Shown piece by piece: positions 11,801 through 23,410 of a stretch of 64,000 nt of DNA. The DNA comes from Glaciozyma antarctica PI12. Lineage: Eukaryota; Basidiomycota; Microbotryomycetes; Kriegeriales; Camptobasidiaceae. Under the pieces are notes generated by a model. The model saw nothing but the letters and a program-made list of their open reading frames with translations. It did no database searches and had not been told where the DNA came from. The DNA is taken from contig KZ627156.1 of NCBI GenBank assembly GCA_002917775.1, positions 606,669-670,668 of the forward strand, read 5' to 3'. Positions within the stretch are counted from its first letter, which is position 1. Every line of letters begins with the position of its first letter. Both the position numbers and the translations under genes were made by a program.

Positions 11801-13744
11801 CCTTCGACTTGTTCGGCTGGACCTTGACGAGCTTGTCGTTGTTGCTGCGGAGCTTTGACTGGGTCTGAACTGGGCGGGGGAGGATCTTGCTGGAGGAGGG
11901 CTTGATGGGAGAGGGGATGTAAGGCTTGCTGTCGTCGTCGGAGGAGCCTTCGGAGTACAGGGTAGGCTTGCTGTCGTCGACGTCGGAGGAGGTGCCGGCT
12001 TCGTCGCGGGATCTGGAGGAGGCGGGAGCAGCGGCAGCAAAGGGAGTGTTGGTGTGGATGCTGGAGATTTCGGTCGTCAGTCGCGATGTCGCCGGAACAA
12101 AATGAAATCGCAGGCTCACAGAGCAGCGACCATCTAGAAAGCAATCACGGTGAGCTCATGAGGGTTTAAGTACTATCGAATGACTACTCACGATCGTCTT
12201 GCCCAAACCCATCTCGTCCGCAAGAATCCCTCCGCGACACGACTTGGCCGCCGTGGGAAATTCAAGGCTGAGTTCTCCCGAGTACGGGTTGTAGTAGAAT
12301 GGCTCGTCGTCCATGACCAATCCAGGAAGTTGCGGAAAGGCGTATCTAAACGATGAGAGCGAGGTCAGCGTCGCAACTTTCGACGGAATGCGAAAAACGA
12401 ACTCCTCCCAGAGCGGGTGCATCGAGAGAGCTTCTCGCGCGTCCTCTTCTCCGCCTTCCATCGCACTCATCCACTTGAGAGCTTGCTTTTGATCTGCAGG
12501 TCGAAAGAGGTCAGTTCGTCGCCCTTCGCACGTCTTGGGTCGAGCTCACAGCCTCGAAGGTTGAGTGCGAAGGTGTCGGCGGGTTCCATCTCCGGCAGAT
12601 TAGCGTCGTTCTTGATCGCTTTCGAGTCTGTGGGAAACATAATCAGCTCGTTCCGTGCTGAATGGGAAGACGAGTCGACTCACACACCATGCTCAGCTGA
12701 TTCTCGCTCATGCTCTCATCGATCTCATCGTCCTCCAACCCCTTCTTCTTCTTCAGCAAAAGGTCTGCATCGTACTTCTCCAAAATCCCGCGCTTCGACG
12801 TCGAGCTCTTGCCCTTCCCGTTGCTCGCCTTGGACGCCGCCGCACTCGAAATCGGCTGGAGGTTCCCCTTGTCGAAGAGGCGATTCAGAGCAAACTTGCG
12901 CTCGCGGAGCATCTTCTCGTTGGCCGTCTCCTTGAGATCGTCGTGGATCGTCTTCTTGCCGGTCCAAGAGGTGGAGATGGGGAGAACGGGAGCCGAGGAG
13001 AGAGTGGCGGTGAAGGCGGCTCGGGAGAGGGAAGGAGTAAGGGAAAGGATGACGCTGTCGCCTGCGTGTTGGGAGCTGAGGTGAGTGGAATTCTTCGCAA
13101 CAAGTCAAAGGACTCACCAGATTTGAATCCCTTGTCGCAATGCACGCAGCTCCCAGCGAGGGTCAGGATCTGCAGGTCGAGCAGCTTCGATATCCACGAG
13201 GCGTCCTTCTCCGAGATACGACCGATCTCAACTCCATTGCTGTTCTTGAATCTGGCAACACCTTCTCGTATCAGCATAGCTCTTGCGGGAAACGTCGAGC
13301 AAGCGCACCGCACGATGGTGTCCTCACGCTTGGAGGCCTTCTTGCCCGGCGCAGGTGTCTCCGGCTTTGGTCGGTGGACGGTGATAGCTTCGCCAGGCTT
13401 GAGCTTTGTGAAGCTGGACTCGCGGTAGAGCGTGTAGCCCTCGACAATGACCTCTGAGCGAGCAGACGACGCGTTAGCTCCCGGCACCTCCACTCCTTCC
13501 AGCCTGCGCACTCACCGCCAAAGTAGTGACTGGCCCACTGCGCCACCTCCTTCACCGGCTTCTGAACCTGCTCCCTCTCCGTCGACGTTCCTGCAGCCGG
13601 CTCCCTCTCCTCCTCCTCCATCACGACGACATCGTCGTCCGAGTCCTCCTCGAAGAAGCGCGCCTTCTTCGCCGGCGGCTGGTCGTCGGGGTCTGGCGTA
13701 GGTGAGTGCTCTGGTCTGAACAGCGGGGCGTCTGAGGACGACAT
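8900..13744 (-). CDS. RAD5: RAD5-type DNA-damage-tolerance helicase and ubiquitin ligase
   Basis: Nuclear SWI/SNF-family ATPase with a RING E3 that polyubiquitinates PCNA with Ubc13-Mms2 and promotes fork reversal. Starts MSSSDAPLFRPEHS with an acidic, disordered N-terminus. A HIRAN domain (GRISEKDASWISKLLD, about 13180-13260) comes before the SNF2 core: GGILADEMGLGKTI at about 12190-12230, and an LDEAHS box at about 11330-11350. A C3HC4 RING is embedded in the core (CVVCMEV, CMHSGCRDC, CPTCNVG; about 10130-10380). Helicase motif VI is IHRFGQTKEVFV, and the end is LAEDLALIFAD. At least fifteen short introns. A roughly 110-residue acidic insert between the RING and the C-terminal helicase lobe carries two SUMO-interaction-like motifs (see findings). 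Frame intact as far as I traced it. Confidence 0.95.
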
Positions 13745-13816
13745 TGAGAGGAAGAGCTGTTGATTCGAAAGCGCGTCGCCTCGCGTGCTCTTCTGCCTTC
13801 CACCACGTCAAGCAGA
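13745..13816. promoter_or_regulatory. Very short divergent promoter RAD5 / APC2
   Basis: Only 72 bp between the two start codons, the tightest of the head-to-head pairs here. The 5' UTRs must be minimal or overlap. No obvious TATA box. Confidence 0.4.
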
Positions 13817-16806
13817 TGGCTACTTTGGCGTATGCCGCCTCCGAACCTGATATTCTCGCAGCCTGGGGCCAATCCTTTCAGATCCTGTCCAACGGAGAAG
13901 ACCCGAACGGCGTCTTCGGAACCGCCGAGGTGCGTCAACTCCACACCTTCACCTGCGCTCACTGACCCTCCTGCGCTAGGCCTGGCGAGTAGCGACTGAC
14001 TGGCTCGACCCCAGGAACCTTGCCGCCAAGCCCGAGAACGAGGAATGCCCGTCGGCAACTCTTCAAGCCCTTCAAAGTCTCGAGTCGGTCCACCTGGAGA
14101 ACGACTTGCTGGACTGGTACCTCGGTGAGCTAGACGGAAACGGGCGAGGACTCAGCTAACGTTGCTGCGTGCAGATTCTGTAAGGAGCTCGTTTGGACTG
14201 GTGCAGGCGGCCGTGCTGGCGTTCCTGGACCAGTACGAGGTAGGTTGTTGAGTGGAGCGGGGCACTGCCGGAGGGAGCTGACGCTTGCTGGTGCAGTCAC
14301 GCGAGGAAGACAAGGACCCTGTCATCGTAGCTCAGCTCCTACACCAGATCGGCACCTGGATGCAGCTCTGGCAACGGCCCGTGGAGTACTTCTGGCCGTG
14401 AGCTCCTGCCTGGCTCTCCCCTCTCCCCTCGACTGACCGTCTGGTCCACAGAAGCACAGCACCGCTCTCATCCTTCAGGAAATGCTTCCTTTCCTCCCTC
14501 TACGGCATCCTACCACTCTCCTTCTCCTCCTACTTCACGATCCTACCTCCGCTCCCTCCTCCACTCCGCCTCCTCTGTCCCCCTGCCTTCTCCAACCTCT
14601 CCGCTCGCCATTCCAACTCTCATCTGCCTTCTAGATCGCTACGACCCTCTCCTCTTCGGACTAATTTACGAGGAGATCGAGAAGAAGGTCGAACGGGATT
14701 GCAAGGGCGAGTTCAGCGGACCGAGGCTCGCGTCGTTGGGAGAATGGTTGAATGGTCCGGTGATGGGATGGGTGAGCGGGTTGTACGCGCGCAGCGTCGA
14801 GGGAGGACAGGAGGAGGCGAAGAAGATGCTCAAGCCAACATTCTCAAGGTTCGAGTACCACGTTCACAAGACTTTGACTCTCCTGAGGTGAGCTGTGCTG
14901 GGGTTGTTGGCAAGGAGAGATGCTGACGGAGTTGATGCCGCAGGACAAAGGAGCTATTCGACATTATCGTCGACTTTCCCGACTCGAAGCCTGCTCTCGA
15001 AGACCTCAAGGTCCGCCCATCCTTGCCCTCCGCGGACCGCTCAACCTGACCGCCTGTCCTGCAGATCTGCCTCTACAAAACGGACCAGCGAAGCCTTCTC
15101 GTCAGCCGACTACGAGCGCTCATGAACCGTCGCCTTCTCCACCCCGGTGCCGACACGAAGGACATCATCATTCAGTACATCTCGACCATTCGCTGCCTCC
15201 GCATCCTCGACCCGCAAGGAGTGCTACTCAGTCGCGTCGCTGAGCCCATTCGCGTCTATCTCCGGTACGTCTCGCTTTCTCTATGCTCGCGAGAGGCGTT
15301 CTGACCGTCGGCTTTCGTTGCAGAGCCCGCGAGGATACGGTTCGCTGCATCGTCTCGTCGCTGATCGAGGAAGGGAACGAGCTGGTCGAGGAGCTTGCGG
15401 CGAGCGATGCGAAGCCAGTGCACGATTCGCGAGGCGAGGCGGAGAACTTCAACGACCCGAAGTGGACGCCTGATCCTGTCGACGCCCCTGCCGGTGAGTT
15501 TGGCTCGCTTTGATGGGAGAACCGCGACTGACGATATGAGCTGGCAGATTTTCGCCTCAACAAGAGCAGCGACATTATCCAGCTGCTGGTCAGCATCTAC
15601 GATTCCAAGGACGTCTTCATCAAGGAGCTGCAGGTCTTGTTGGCGCAGCGACTGCTTGCGATCAAGAACTACGACCTCGAGGCAGAGGTGCGTCGTTTAG
15701 TGCCTTTGCCTATGACCTCGCTGATGACCTATGGAGCAGATTAAGAACGTGGAGATCCTCAAGATTCGTTTCGGAGAGGCGAGCTTGCAAGGTTGCGAGG
15801 TCATGATCAAGGATCTTCAAGATTCGAAGCGTATCGACCATCGTGTTCACGAACGCAGCAAGGTTCGTTTCGTTGACCCATCGAGGCGTCATCTACTGAC
15901 TCGTCCTCGCAGATCCCTGTCCACACCACCATCGTCTCGCGTCTGTTCTGGCCGTCGTTCCAACCCTCGCCGCTTAAGCTTCCTGGTCAGCTCGGCAGGT
16001 TCGTCGCTCCCTCCCTCTTCCGGTCTCGGCGTTTGCTGAGCCACTCGCAACAGAGCTCAAGCGGAGTACGAGGAGTCGTTCGTTCATCTCAAGCCCGAAA
16101 AGAAGCTTCGCTGGCTCCCGCACCTCGGCACCGTCAACATCACCGTCGACCTCAAGGATCGCTCCCTCACTCTCGATGCCACCCCAATTCAAGCTTCCAT
16201 CATCGAGCTCTTTAGTACTCAAGGTCCGTGAGTGTTCCCCACCGCAGTGGGCTGGGACTGATGGTTGTTTCGAAGATGTCTGGGAGGTCGAAACTCTCGC
16301 GACGGAGCTTCGCGTGATCGACGTCGCTCTCGTTCGAAACGCCTTTTACTTTTGGACGAACCAGGGCGTTCTCAAGCACGTTGAAGGGGACACCTGGCGG
16401 CTCCTCGAGGAGAAGGACACGAGCGCCGAAGTCGCTGTCTCGCATGGTTCGTCCTCGCGCCTTCGCTCCGGACTTTCGCTGACAGTTTGCCACAGTGATC
16501 GAAGAGGCTGCAGCTGCAGTTCAAAGCGTCGAGTCGCAGCAAGTCGAGCAGATGCGCGTGTACTGGCAGTACATCCAAGGAATGGTCCGTCGTCGCCGCT
16601 TTCGCCTCGAGGACTGGAACTGACAGTGCGGTTCGCAGCTTACGAATCTCGGTACTCTCCCTATCGCTCGCATTCACGGCATGCTCAACATGCTCGTTCC
16701 GGCGTACAAGGGAAGGACGACTGATGAGCTCGCGGCGTTGCTCGAGGCGATGCAGGTCGAAGGTTTGGTGGAGAAGAGCGGGGCGGCGTGGAAGCTGGCG
16801 CGGTAG
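13817..16806 (+). CDS. APC2: Anaphase-promoting complex subunit 2 (cullin)
   Basis: Cullin scaffold of the APC/C ubiquitin ligase; binds the RING subunit Apc11 and directs cyclin and securin destruction. Starts MATLAYAASEPDILAAWG. The middle contains MNRRLLHPGADTKDII and YISTIRCLRILDPQGVLL (cullin repeats), then the cullin homology domain (SSDIIQLLVSIYDSKDVF, VLLAQRLLAIKNYD, EILKIRFGEASLQGCEVM, SRLFWPSFQ, KLRWLPHLGTVNITVDLKD) and the C-terminal winged helix (ELRVIDVALVRNAFYFW; ends VEKSGAAWKLAR). About twelve introns. Near 14534-14545 the frame must shift (SFSSYFT, then RSYLRSLLHSASS), an apparent 1-2 nt error. Family assignment is firm. Confidence 0.92.
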
Positions 16807-17070
16807 ATTTGTGATGGCAATATTGACCTTGTTGTTCCCTCCATCGCCGACTAGAAGCCTCGGAGAAGGAAGTTCGGATTTCGCTTCCAAATCTCGGTCT
16901 CCGGCGTTGAATGACGCGCCTCCACTTTGGCCTCCACCTCGACCTCCACTTTCTCTCGTTCTCTCTCTTCCTCCTCCACTTCCTCCTCTCCATCTTAACC
17001 GCCTCGCCATCCAGCCACAGCCTCTTCCTCTCCACCCCTCGCCAACACTCCACCTCCTCGCCAACACACC

Positions 17071-18431
17071 ATGCCCTCATCCTCCTCCTCCGACCTCGTT
17101 CTCGTTACCGGCGCCTCCGGGTTCCTAGGAACAGGCGTCACGTTGGCGTTCCTAAACCACGGATACCGTGTTCGCGGCACCGTCCGCTCGCTGGAGAAGG
17201 GACAGGCTTGGGAGAAGAAGCACAGCGGGTTCAAGGGACAGATCGAGTGGGCTGTAAGTCTTCTTTGCTGATCGCTCGAGGGCTGGCAGCTGACTGTGAC
17301 CTCGTTAGTTCGTGCCTGATATCGTTACGCCTGGGGCGTTCGACGAAGCTATCAAGGGCGTTACCCTCGTCGCGCACACTGTGAGCGGATTGCGCCTCGT
17401 CCTGAAGCACATACTGATCCCGGTATCGCAGGCTTCTCCCTTCACCTACGCAATCAAGGACAACGAGAAGGACATGCTCCAGCCTGCTCTCGAAGGTACG
17501 CTGCTTGCCGTCTCAACGATCTCAACAGCGACCAGGAACTCACGCTCCCTCTCGCCAGGTACTCGCCAGATCTTGAAGGCCGCCGCCGCAGAGAAGAGCG
17601 TTCGTCGTATGGTCCTCACATCGTCCTTCGCCTCCGTCCTCGACATGAACGCTTTCCCCGCCGTCGGAACGACCTACAACGATAACGACTGGAACCCTGC
17701 GACGTACGAGGAGGCCGCAAAGTCGACGAACCCAGGCTTCGTCTACTGCGCGTCCAAGGCTCTCGCTGAGGCTGAGGCATGGAAGTTTGTCAAGGAGGAG
17801 AAGCCTCAATTCTCCCTCACCACTCTCTGCCCTCCAATCGTCCTGTGAGTCTTCAATCTTTCGCGCTGACCTTCGTTCCTCCGCTGACTTTGATTCCTCC
17901 TCGCAGCGGTCCTCCGTCGCAAGTCATCGAGTCGATGAAGTCGCTCAACACGTCTTCTGGAGCCGTTTGGTCCGTCGTCGACGCCGAGAAGGTCCCCGAG
18001 ACGACCTTCCCCGTCTTCATTGTGAGTCCTCGCTTCCACCGCTTTGCAAGGACAACCTGACGCTTTCCGCCTCTCGCAGAACATTGACGACATCAGCGAG
18101 CTCCACGTTCGCGCTGTCACTATGGACGTCGCAGCCGGCCAGCGTTACCTCACCATCGCAGGTTCGTCGTTCCCTCCTCGCTCCAGTTCTCCGCTCACAC
18201 TCCTCCGCAGACCACTTTGACAACACTCAAATCGCCGAGATCATTCGCAAGAACTTCCCCGAGCAGGCTTCTCGCATCCCCGTCGCAAAGGTCACGGCGG
18301 GAGCGGAGCACTTTAAGAGCGACAGCTCGAAGGCGCAGAAGGATTTCGGGATCGAGTGGGTCTCGTTCGAGCAGAGCATCATCGATAGTGCGAGGGAGCT
18401 CTTTAGGATCGAGGCGGAGCTCAAGGCGTAG
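17071..18431 (+). CDS. GRE2/dihydroflavonol-reductase-like extended SDR
   Basis: NADPH-dependent aldehyde/ketone reductase of the extended short-chain dehydrogenase family (Gre2 methylglyoxal reductase, dihydroflavonol reductase relatives), probably cytosolic. N-terminal nucleotide fold VLVTGASGFLGTGVTLAFL with the NADPH-type arginine region YRVRGTVRS; VLTSSFASV; catalytic YCASK preceded by GFV; CPPIVLGP; ends ELFRIEAELKA. About six introns; intact frame; about 345 aa, normal. Substrate cannot be read from sequence. It lies tail-to-tail with a phenol hydroxylase, so a role in handling aromatic or aldehyde compounds is possible but unproven. Confidence 0.85.
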
Positions 18432-18471
18432 ATGCATTCCCTCCCTTTCAATAAGAGTACCATACGCAATT

Positions 18472-18586
18472 CCAGTCGTTCAACCTGTTCTCGTTCTTCT
18501 CGTTGTGAAGCAATTCCAGGCGAGCCCATTCTCTCGTTGCGAAGCAGTTCCAGTCGTCCACCTCGTTCTCTCGCCGCGAAGCAAAG
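18472..18586. repeat. Three degenerate tandem units between convergent genes
   Basis: Units starting at 18472, 18516 and 18550, each beginning CCAG and ending in GAAGCA-type sequence (TTGTGAAGCAATT, TTGCGAAGCAGTT, CCGCGAAGCAAAG), 34-44 bp long. They lie in the short 3' gap between the SDR and the phenol hydroxylase. Function unknown; they may act in 3'-end formation or be a decayed minisatellite. Confidence 0.6.
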
Positions 18587-18645
18587 GTGCGATGCAGAAA
18601 AGTAGTATTGACAAACAACGTTCGATCCCCCGCCAGCCCGCACGC

Positions 18646-21600
18646 CTACGCCTTGCTGAGGAATCCAGCAAAGTACGCGCCGAGCGCCGTCCATCCCTCG
18701 TCACTGAGCGAGACGATTGCTCCGACGTATCCATCCGGACGAACGGCGATGATCGATCCCTTGGTAACGTCGACACCGTACTTGGCGTGCATGGGCGCGT
18801 TCTTGCCGTGCACCGGAAGGCGCTTGTCGAAGATGTCGTCCGAGTAGATCTGCAAAGGGAGGAGTCAGCGGGGCGCTACCGAAGAAATCGACGAGGACGT
18901 ACCTGGTCGCGGTAAGTGCGCAAGTTGAGCGGGACGTCCTTGATGTCCCACGTCGTGTGAGGGTCGGAGAAGACGGTGAGGAAGGTGAAGAAGGGGTTGC
19001 GCGTCTCGTTGGTCTCGGACTCGATGTGGCGCCCTTCGTTGGCGCCCTTGCCGTCGAGGATGCTTGCCGTGACGCCGGCTGCGGGTCGGTGGACGTTGAG
19101 GAAGGACTCGGGCGAAGAGAGGTAGGCGTTGAAGGCCTTGAGGGTCTCGCGGGACGACTCCCAGCCTCCGGCGAGGACGTGGATCCTGGAGAAGTGTTCG
19201 AAAATCAGCTCGGTGCGAGATTCGGTGGAAGCGAAGGAGACGAACCTGAACGCGCCGTTCATCTTGACCTCTTGCTGGATCCTGACCTGGTTGGCGTCCA
19301 CCGCACGAGTAAGCTTGCCGGGGAGGAGACGCTGGCCGACGATCTGCTTCGTTCCGGTGGGGTTGAAGACGCCCTTGATGGGGTAGTTCTTGACAAGCTC
19401 CGAGTCGTCCATGGCGTTGAGGATGTTGCCAGTGTAGACGGCTCCACAGCCGGAAGTAAAGAAGGCGTGCTTCTTGAAGGTCCTAAAAGCGAGGGTGCGT
19501 TAGGTCGGCTCCTCGAAGAGCCCGCGGTAGCGAGAGAGCTTACTCAATGAACCTCTGCGCGTCAACAGCGCCGACACCCTTGGGCTTGGCCTCCAAAGCC
19601 GCCTCCAGCTCAGTCGAATCGGGATTGCGACCAGAGAAGAGCCTGTGGAGAGGAACGTCAGTATGGAGAGCTTCGGATCACCCCGAACAGGCTGCTCACC
19701 TCGAGTACTCGGCGTCGAACTTGAGGAGGGCCTCAGCGATTCCTTTGCGCTCAGACTCGTAGGTGGGAAGGAGGATGCTGGGGTCCGACATTCCTTTCTC
19801 AACGAGGTTGATCTTCCAGGCGAGGCTGTACGCGTCCAAGAGGCTGATCTGCGTCAAGTCGTCGAGTCAGCTCAGGTATCTTAACAGTGAGAACCACACG
19901 CACGTTCATTCCCTGACCGGCCTTGGGGGACTATACAGAGCAGAGAGGGGTCAGCGAGCGAGATTAGGGACGATGAGGAGGGCGTACGTGAGTGTGCTGC
20001 GAAAAAAAAGGCGTCAGCGCAAGAACGACGAGAGGAAGACCGGACGTACGGTAGCGTCTCCACCGAGAAAGATCCTATCGTCTAGGGTGTAGCGCGAAGC
20101 GATCCTTTGACCTCGATTCAAACCATCGTTAGTATGCGTCGCGAGGTCAACTCCGACCCGACCGCCTCCAACCTCGACGAGGAGCGAGGTCTTCGTCAGT
20201 AACACTCACCGATCTGATAAACAGAGTACCAAGCTGGCGTAGCTGGCCGGCCTCGAGTCGTTAGCGAGGGTCTTGGTAAGAGAGGAGGAGAATGAGGAAC
20301 TCACCCGCGAACTCGAGGGTGAAAGGCTGGAAGATCTTTTTCGCAGTCTCGTAGCAGTAGTCGAGGGTCGCCTTTGATCGTTCTGCAATAAACGGGGCGT
20401 CAGAACAAGTAGCGAAGTGGCAGGAGCGAAACGTACCGATGTGCGAGGCGCCTCCATCTTCGGGCGCTTTGAGCTGGATGTAGAATCTGCACAGTCCATC
20501 TTCACGTGGAATCACCATTACGGCCCCATTGTCCTTCGAGTGTACCATGCACTTGGAGAGAATGCTGCGAAGCGAGCAGAGTTTAGCGTTCCGCAGGATT
20601 GACAGCGAGGCAAAGACCGTACTCGGGGAAGTCAGTCTTGACTTCGACGTCGATGACACCCCAAACTGCACAGTATCTCAGTCAGCTCCATCCAATACCG
20701 CAGGGCAACTAAAAAACGTACTGATGTCCGACATATCTCCGACCATCTGGATCTTGCCGGTGGTGTTGCCGTCCTTCTCCCCTTCTCCTTGCGATCGCCT
20801 TGCGCACTCCACTCCTCGCTCCATCGCATCCAATGAGGTACTTGGAGTAGACGACGACGGTCTCGCCCGTGACGACGTTGAGCATCGTCGCCTCGACGGG
20901 GTAGTCACCTCGCGCGAGATCCGTGTTGGCGGTGACGAACTCGTAGGGGCGGAAGACGCCTCCAGGGGGCGCAGGGATATCCTTGTCGGCGGGAAGGTGG
21001 GTACGACGCTGGAGGGAGGCTGGAGTCAGTATGGAGATGGGAGGGTGGGAGGAGAGGACGCACTGCTTCGGTCTCGTCGAGGAACGCGTTCTCAATCAAT
21101 CCTTGGTGCAAAAGGAGCGTCTGCAACGTCAAATGTGTTAGCTGGGAGTAGGTAGTCGCGCGCGGAAAAGGAACGCACGTAGTTGTCAACAACGTCGATG
21201 AAATCCGGGCAAGAAGGCGCGCGGGAAGTGCGAGCGAGGGCTGCAAGATCAAGGACCGAATTAGCTGTGTTGTGCGAGTGCTGAATGAAAGAACAGCTCA
21301 CCCTCAGTAGGAGTAGGATCCCAGAAAGCGACCTCGTACACGCGCACTCCCTCAGATATGATCCGCTTCGCGAGTCCAGCGACTGGCACTGCTCCAGGCT
21401 TTCCTCCCTTGGGCTTGACGCCACCAATGTTCCTCATGACCTGCGGGTAGCGCAGCTTAGCTCTAGCTTCGACGCACAGGAGAGGAGACGCAGAAGACGC
21501 ACTTCGATGGTGCGCGGCTGTAGTCCGTCGGCGCGTCCAGCAGTGGTGGGTTCGGGGCGGTTGTCCTGCGCGACTGCGTTAGCTACAGCAGGGAAGGAGG

Positions 21601-21878
21601 CGCGACAAGCTTACAATCTGGCAGACGGACAGGCCGTAGGTCGCGTAGCACAGCGACGCCATGATGCCGGCGGGCCTGCACACAAGGGAGGTTAGCTCGA
21701 GCGCCGCTGTCTCTGCCCTCTGCGGGCGGTACGCACCCAGCTCCGACGACGACAATGCTAAGGAGAGGGAGCTGGTTAGCGCGGCGATCGATGGGAGCAG
21801 CCAGCTCGAGTCAGGGGGGCTGGCTCAAGGGAGGAGGGCGTACTCGTATTCTTTGGCAGGGACGATTGTAGAAGCCAT
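18646..21878 (-). CDS. Phenol 2-monooxygenase (FAD-dependent hydroxylase)
   Basis: Flavoprotein aromatic hydroxylase that uses NADPH and O2 to convert phenols to catechols. Starts MASTIVPAKEYEY. Rossmann motif VVVGAGPAG is split by introns; then DNRPEPTTAGRADGLQPRT, a signature of phenol hydroxylases; a GD-type motif YLIGCDGARSGVR; the FAD-binding GGDATHTHSPKAGQGMN; and the C-terminal thioredoxin-like dimerisation domain (FDKRLPVHGK; VDVTKGSIIAVRPDGYVG; ends GAYFAGFLSKA). Around fifteen introns, including very small exons (the HTH exon is nine bases). Length (about 640 aa) fits the Trichosporon-type enzyme. The exact substrate is inferred from the family only. Confidence 0.88.
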
Positions 21879-22731
21879 TGTGAGAGTCCTGGGTGAATGG
21901 TAGGAAGGCAAGAGTGCTCTCGCTTTAGAGCTGGTGCCTGAACGGCTCACGGCTGTGGAGAATCTGGAGTGAACGTCGATTTGCGGTGGCGGGAAAAAGG
22001 TCTCCCAGATTCCGGGCGATTACCGATGAGCTCGTGTGGGAGAGCCGATGGGGAAAGTTACGGACGGAACCAGGCCGGCAGGCTTTGTCCGCGGAGGAGA
22101 AAGGGAGGAAGAAGGGAAGAGGGCCAAACGCGCCCTCGGAGTCCGCTGAATGAACGCGAATCTGAGTCGGAGCGCGAGTTCCTGCTTCTTTTTCTCACAA
22201 AAGCTGGCTGCTTGAGGCTCTCAAAGGGCTGGAGAGAAAGCGCGCTCTGCTAAAGGGAAGTACTGGCACAGTGACAGTCAAGTCGCGAGAGGGCGACTCG
22301 GACTGAGATCGTCTGAGCAAGGAAGGCAGAGAGGAGGTCCGCCAGGCAAGTCAAGCTTGCTGTCAAATTGCAGAGATAGTGTACAGTAGTCTTCGTTAAA
22401 CGATAGAGAAGGGTGACTGCCGGAGAGAAGGGCGGGTCAGCGAAAACTCGAGCAGTTGGGAAGAAGGAGCGGACCTTCGTAAGCGTCTAGTCGATGCCCA
22501 CCTCCTCGCACTCCATCTATCGCAGGTGTTCTCCATGTACTGATCCTGGCTGAACGCAAAAGACAAACATCAGCCCGAATCTTCAAAGTCACGACGAAAA
22601 AAGGAAGACTCACCCGTGCCTAGGGGAGTACATCTGCGCTCCCTGCTCGGTTGCGCGCAGCCGCACGCAGGCTGCTTATACAGCGAGTCCTTCGTGTGCT
22701 CCCTCGTTGTGAGAGCCTTCCCCCTCTCCCC
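21879..22731. other. Intergenic: promoter of the phenol hydroxylase and 3' flank of the NOPCHAP1-like gene
   Basis: 853 bp with no convincing gene; the longest frame (about 94 codons, plus strand) is low complexity. On the minus strand near 22550-22617 there is a plausible 3'-UTR intron (GTGAGT donor, CAG acceptor). The 5' region of an inducible catabolic gene is expected here, but I recognise no specific operator. Confidence 0.45.
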
Positions 22732-23184
22732 TCACTCCATCTCGACGATCCCCACTGCTCGCTTCGTTCCTCCCACCCCTCCCTCGACCACCGCTTCCGG
22801 GTTCCCCACAAGCTTCTTCTTCGTGATTTTGGGCCTCGCCGAGATATCCAGAAGGTGGGCCAAAGGAGCTGCCTTGTCCGTCTCTCCCTCCTCCTCGCCC
22901 TCCTCCTCACTTTCTTCACTGCTGCTGCTGTCGCTGCTATCCTCGTCGCTGCTACTCATCTCCTCGAGCGTGACGCCCTCCTCCTCGTCCTCCATGCGAT
23001 CCCCTTGCGCGAGCATCTCGTTGGCGGTCCGGATTTGAGGGAGGAAGGCGGCGAGCCGGTTCATGAGGTCGGAGGGAGGGGGAGGCAGGACGAAGCGCGA
23101 CGAGGGCGGGGGAACGGTGGGGACTTCGAGCTTCTCCGGTGCAGGGGAAGGGGACGCCGTGAATTTGGAAGAGTCGTTGACCAT
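22732..23184 (-). CDS. NOPCHAP1-like protein (DUF4598)
   Basis: 150-aa single-exon protein. Residues around 40-60 (SDLMNRLAAFLPQIRTANEM) match the short conserved core of human NOPCHAP1/C12orf45 (LLDQVQTFLPQMARANEKL). This is followed by a long acidic Ser/Glu tract, as in that family, and then a basic motif KITKKKLVG. NOPCHAP1 hands NOP58 to the R2TP/RUVBL1-2 chaperone system during box C/D snoRNP assembly, so a nuclear or nucleolar role is inferred. Starts MVNDSSKFTASP; ends GIVEME. Divergent from ERF4. Confidence 0.72.
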   Translation of the reverse strand: MVNDSSKFTASPSPAPEKLEVPTVPPPSSRFVLPPPPSDLMNRLAAFLPQIRTANEMLAQGDRMEDEEEGVTLEEMSSSDEDSSDSSSSEESEEEGEEEGETDKAAPLAHLLDISARPKITKKKLVGNPEAVVEGGVGGTKRAVGIVEME

Positions 23185-23410
23185 AGCGGGTACGTGGTCG
23201 AAGGAAGGGCTCGAGCAGCAAGAATCGTTCGCGACCTCGCCGCTTGTGCTCGACCAACACGCTCTCAGCGTCGTCCTCTAGGTCCTTGCTCGTGGGCTCT
23301 ACAGTAGGTATACCTGGGTAGCTACGGCGCGGATCTCTGCTCACCAGTCTCTCTCTCAAGGCGTCAGGTCGACCATTTCCACGCGAGGGTCGTGCGCTTC
23401 CTTGTCGACG
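23185..23410. promoter_or_regulatory. Divergent promoter NOPCHAP1-like / ERF4
   Basis: 226 bp between opposed start codons. It includes CTACAGTAGGTATACCTGGGTAG near 23298-23320, an imperfect inverted repeat around GGTATACC. No known factor assigned. Confidence 0.4.

Noticed and set aside
18957-19550. 197-codon plus-strand frame over the phenol hydroxylase
   Set aside because: The antisense strand of conserved coding sequence; Gly/Glu/Val-rich shadow with no homologous pattern.
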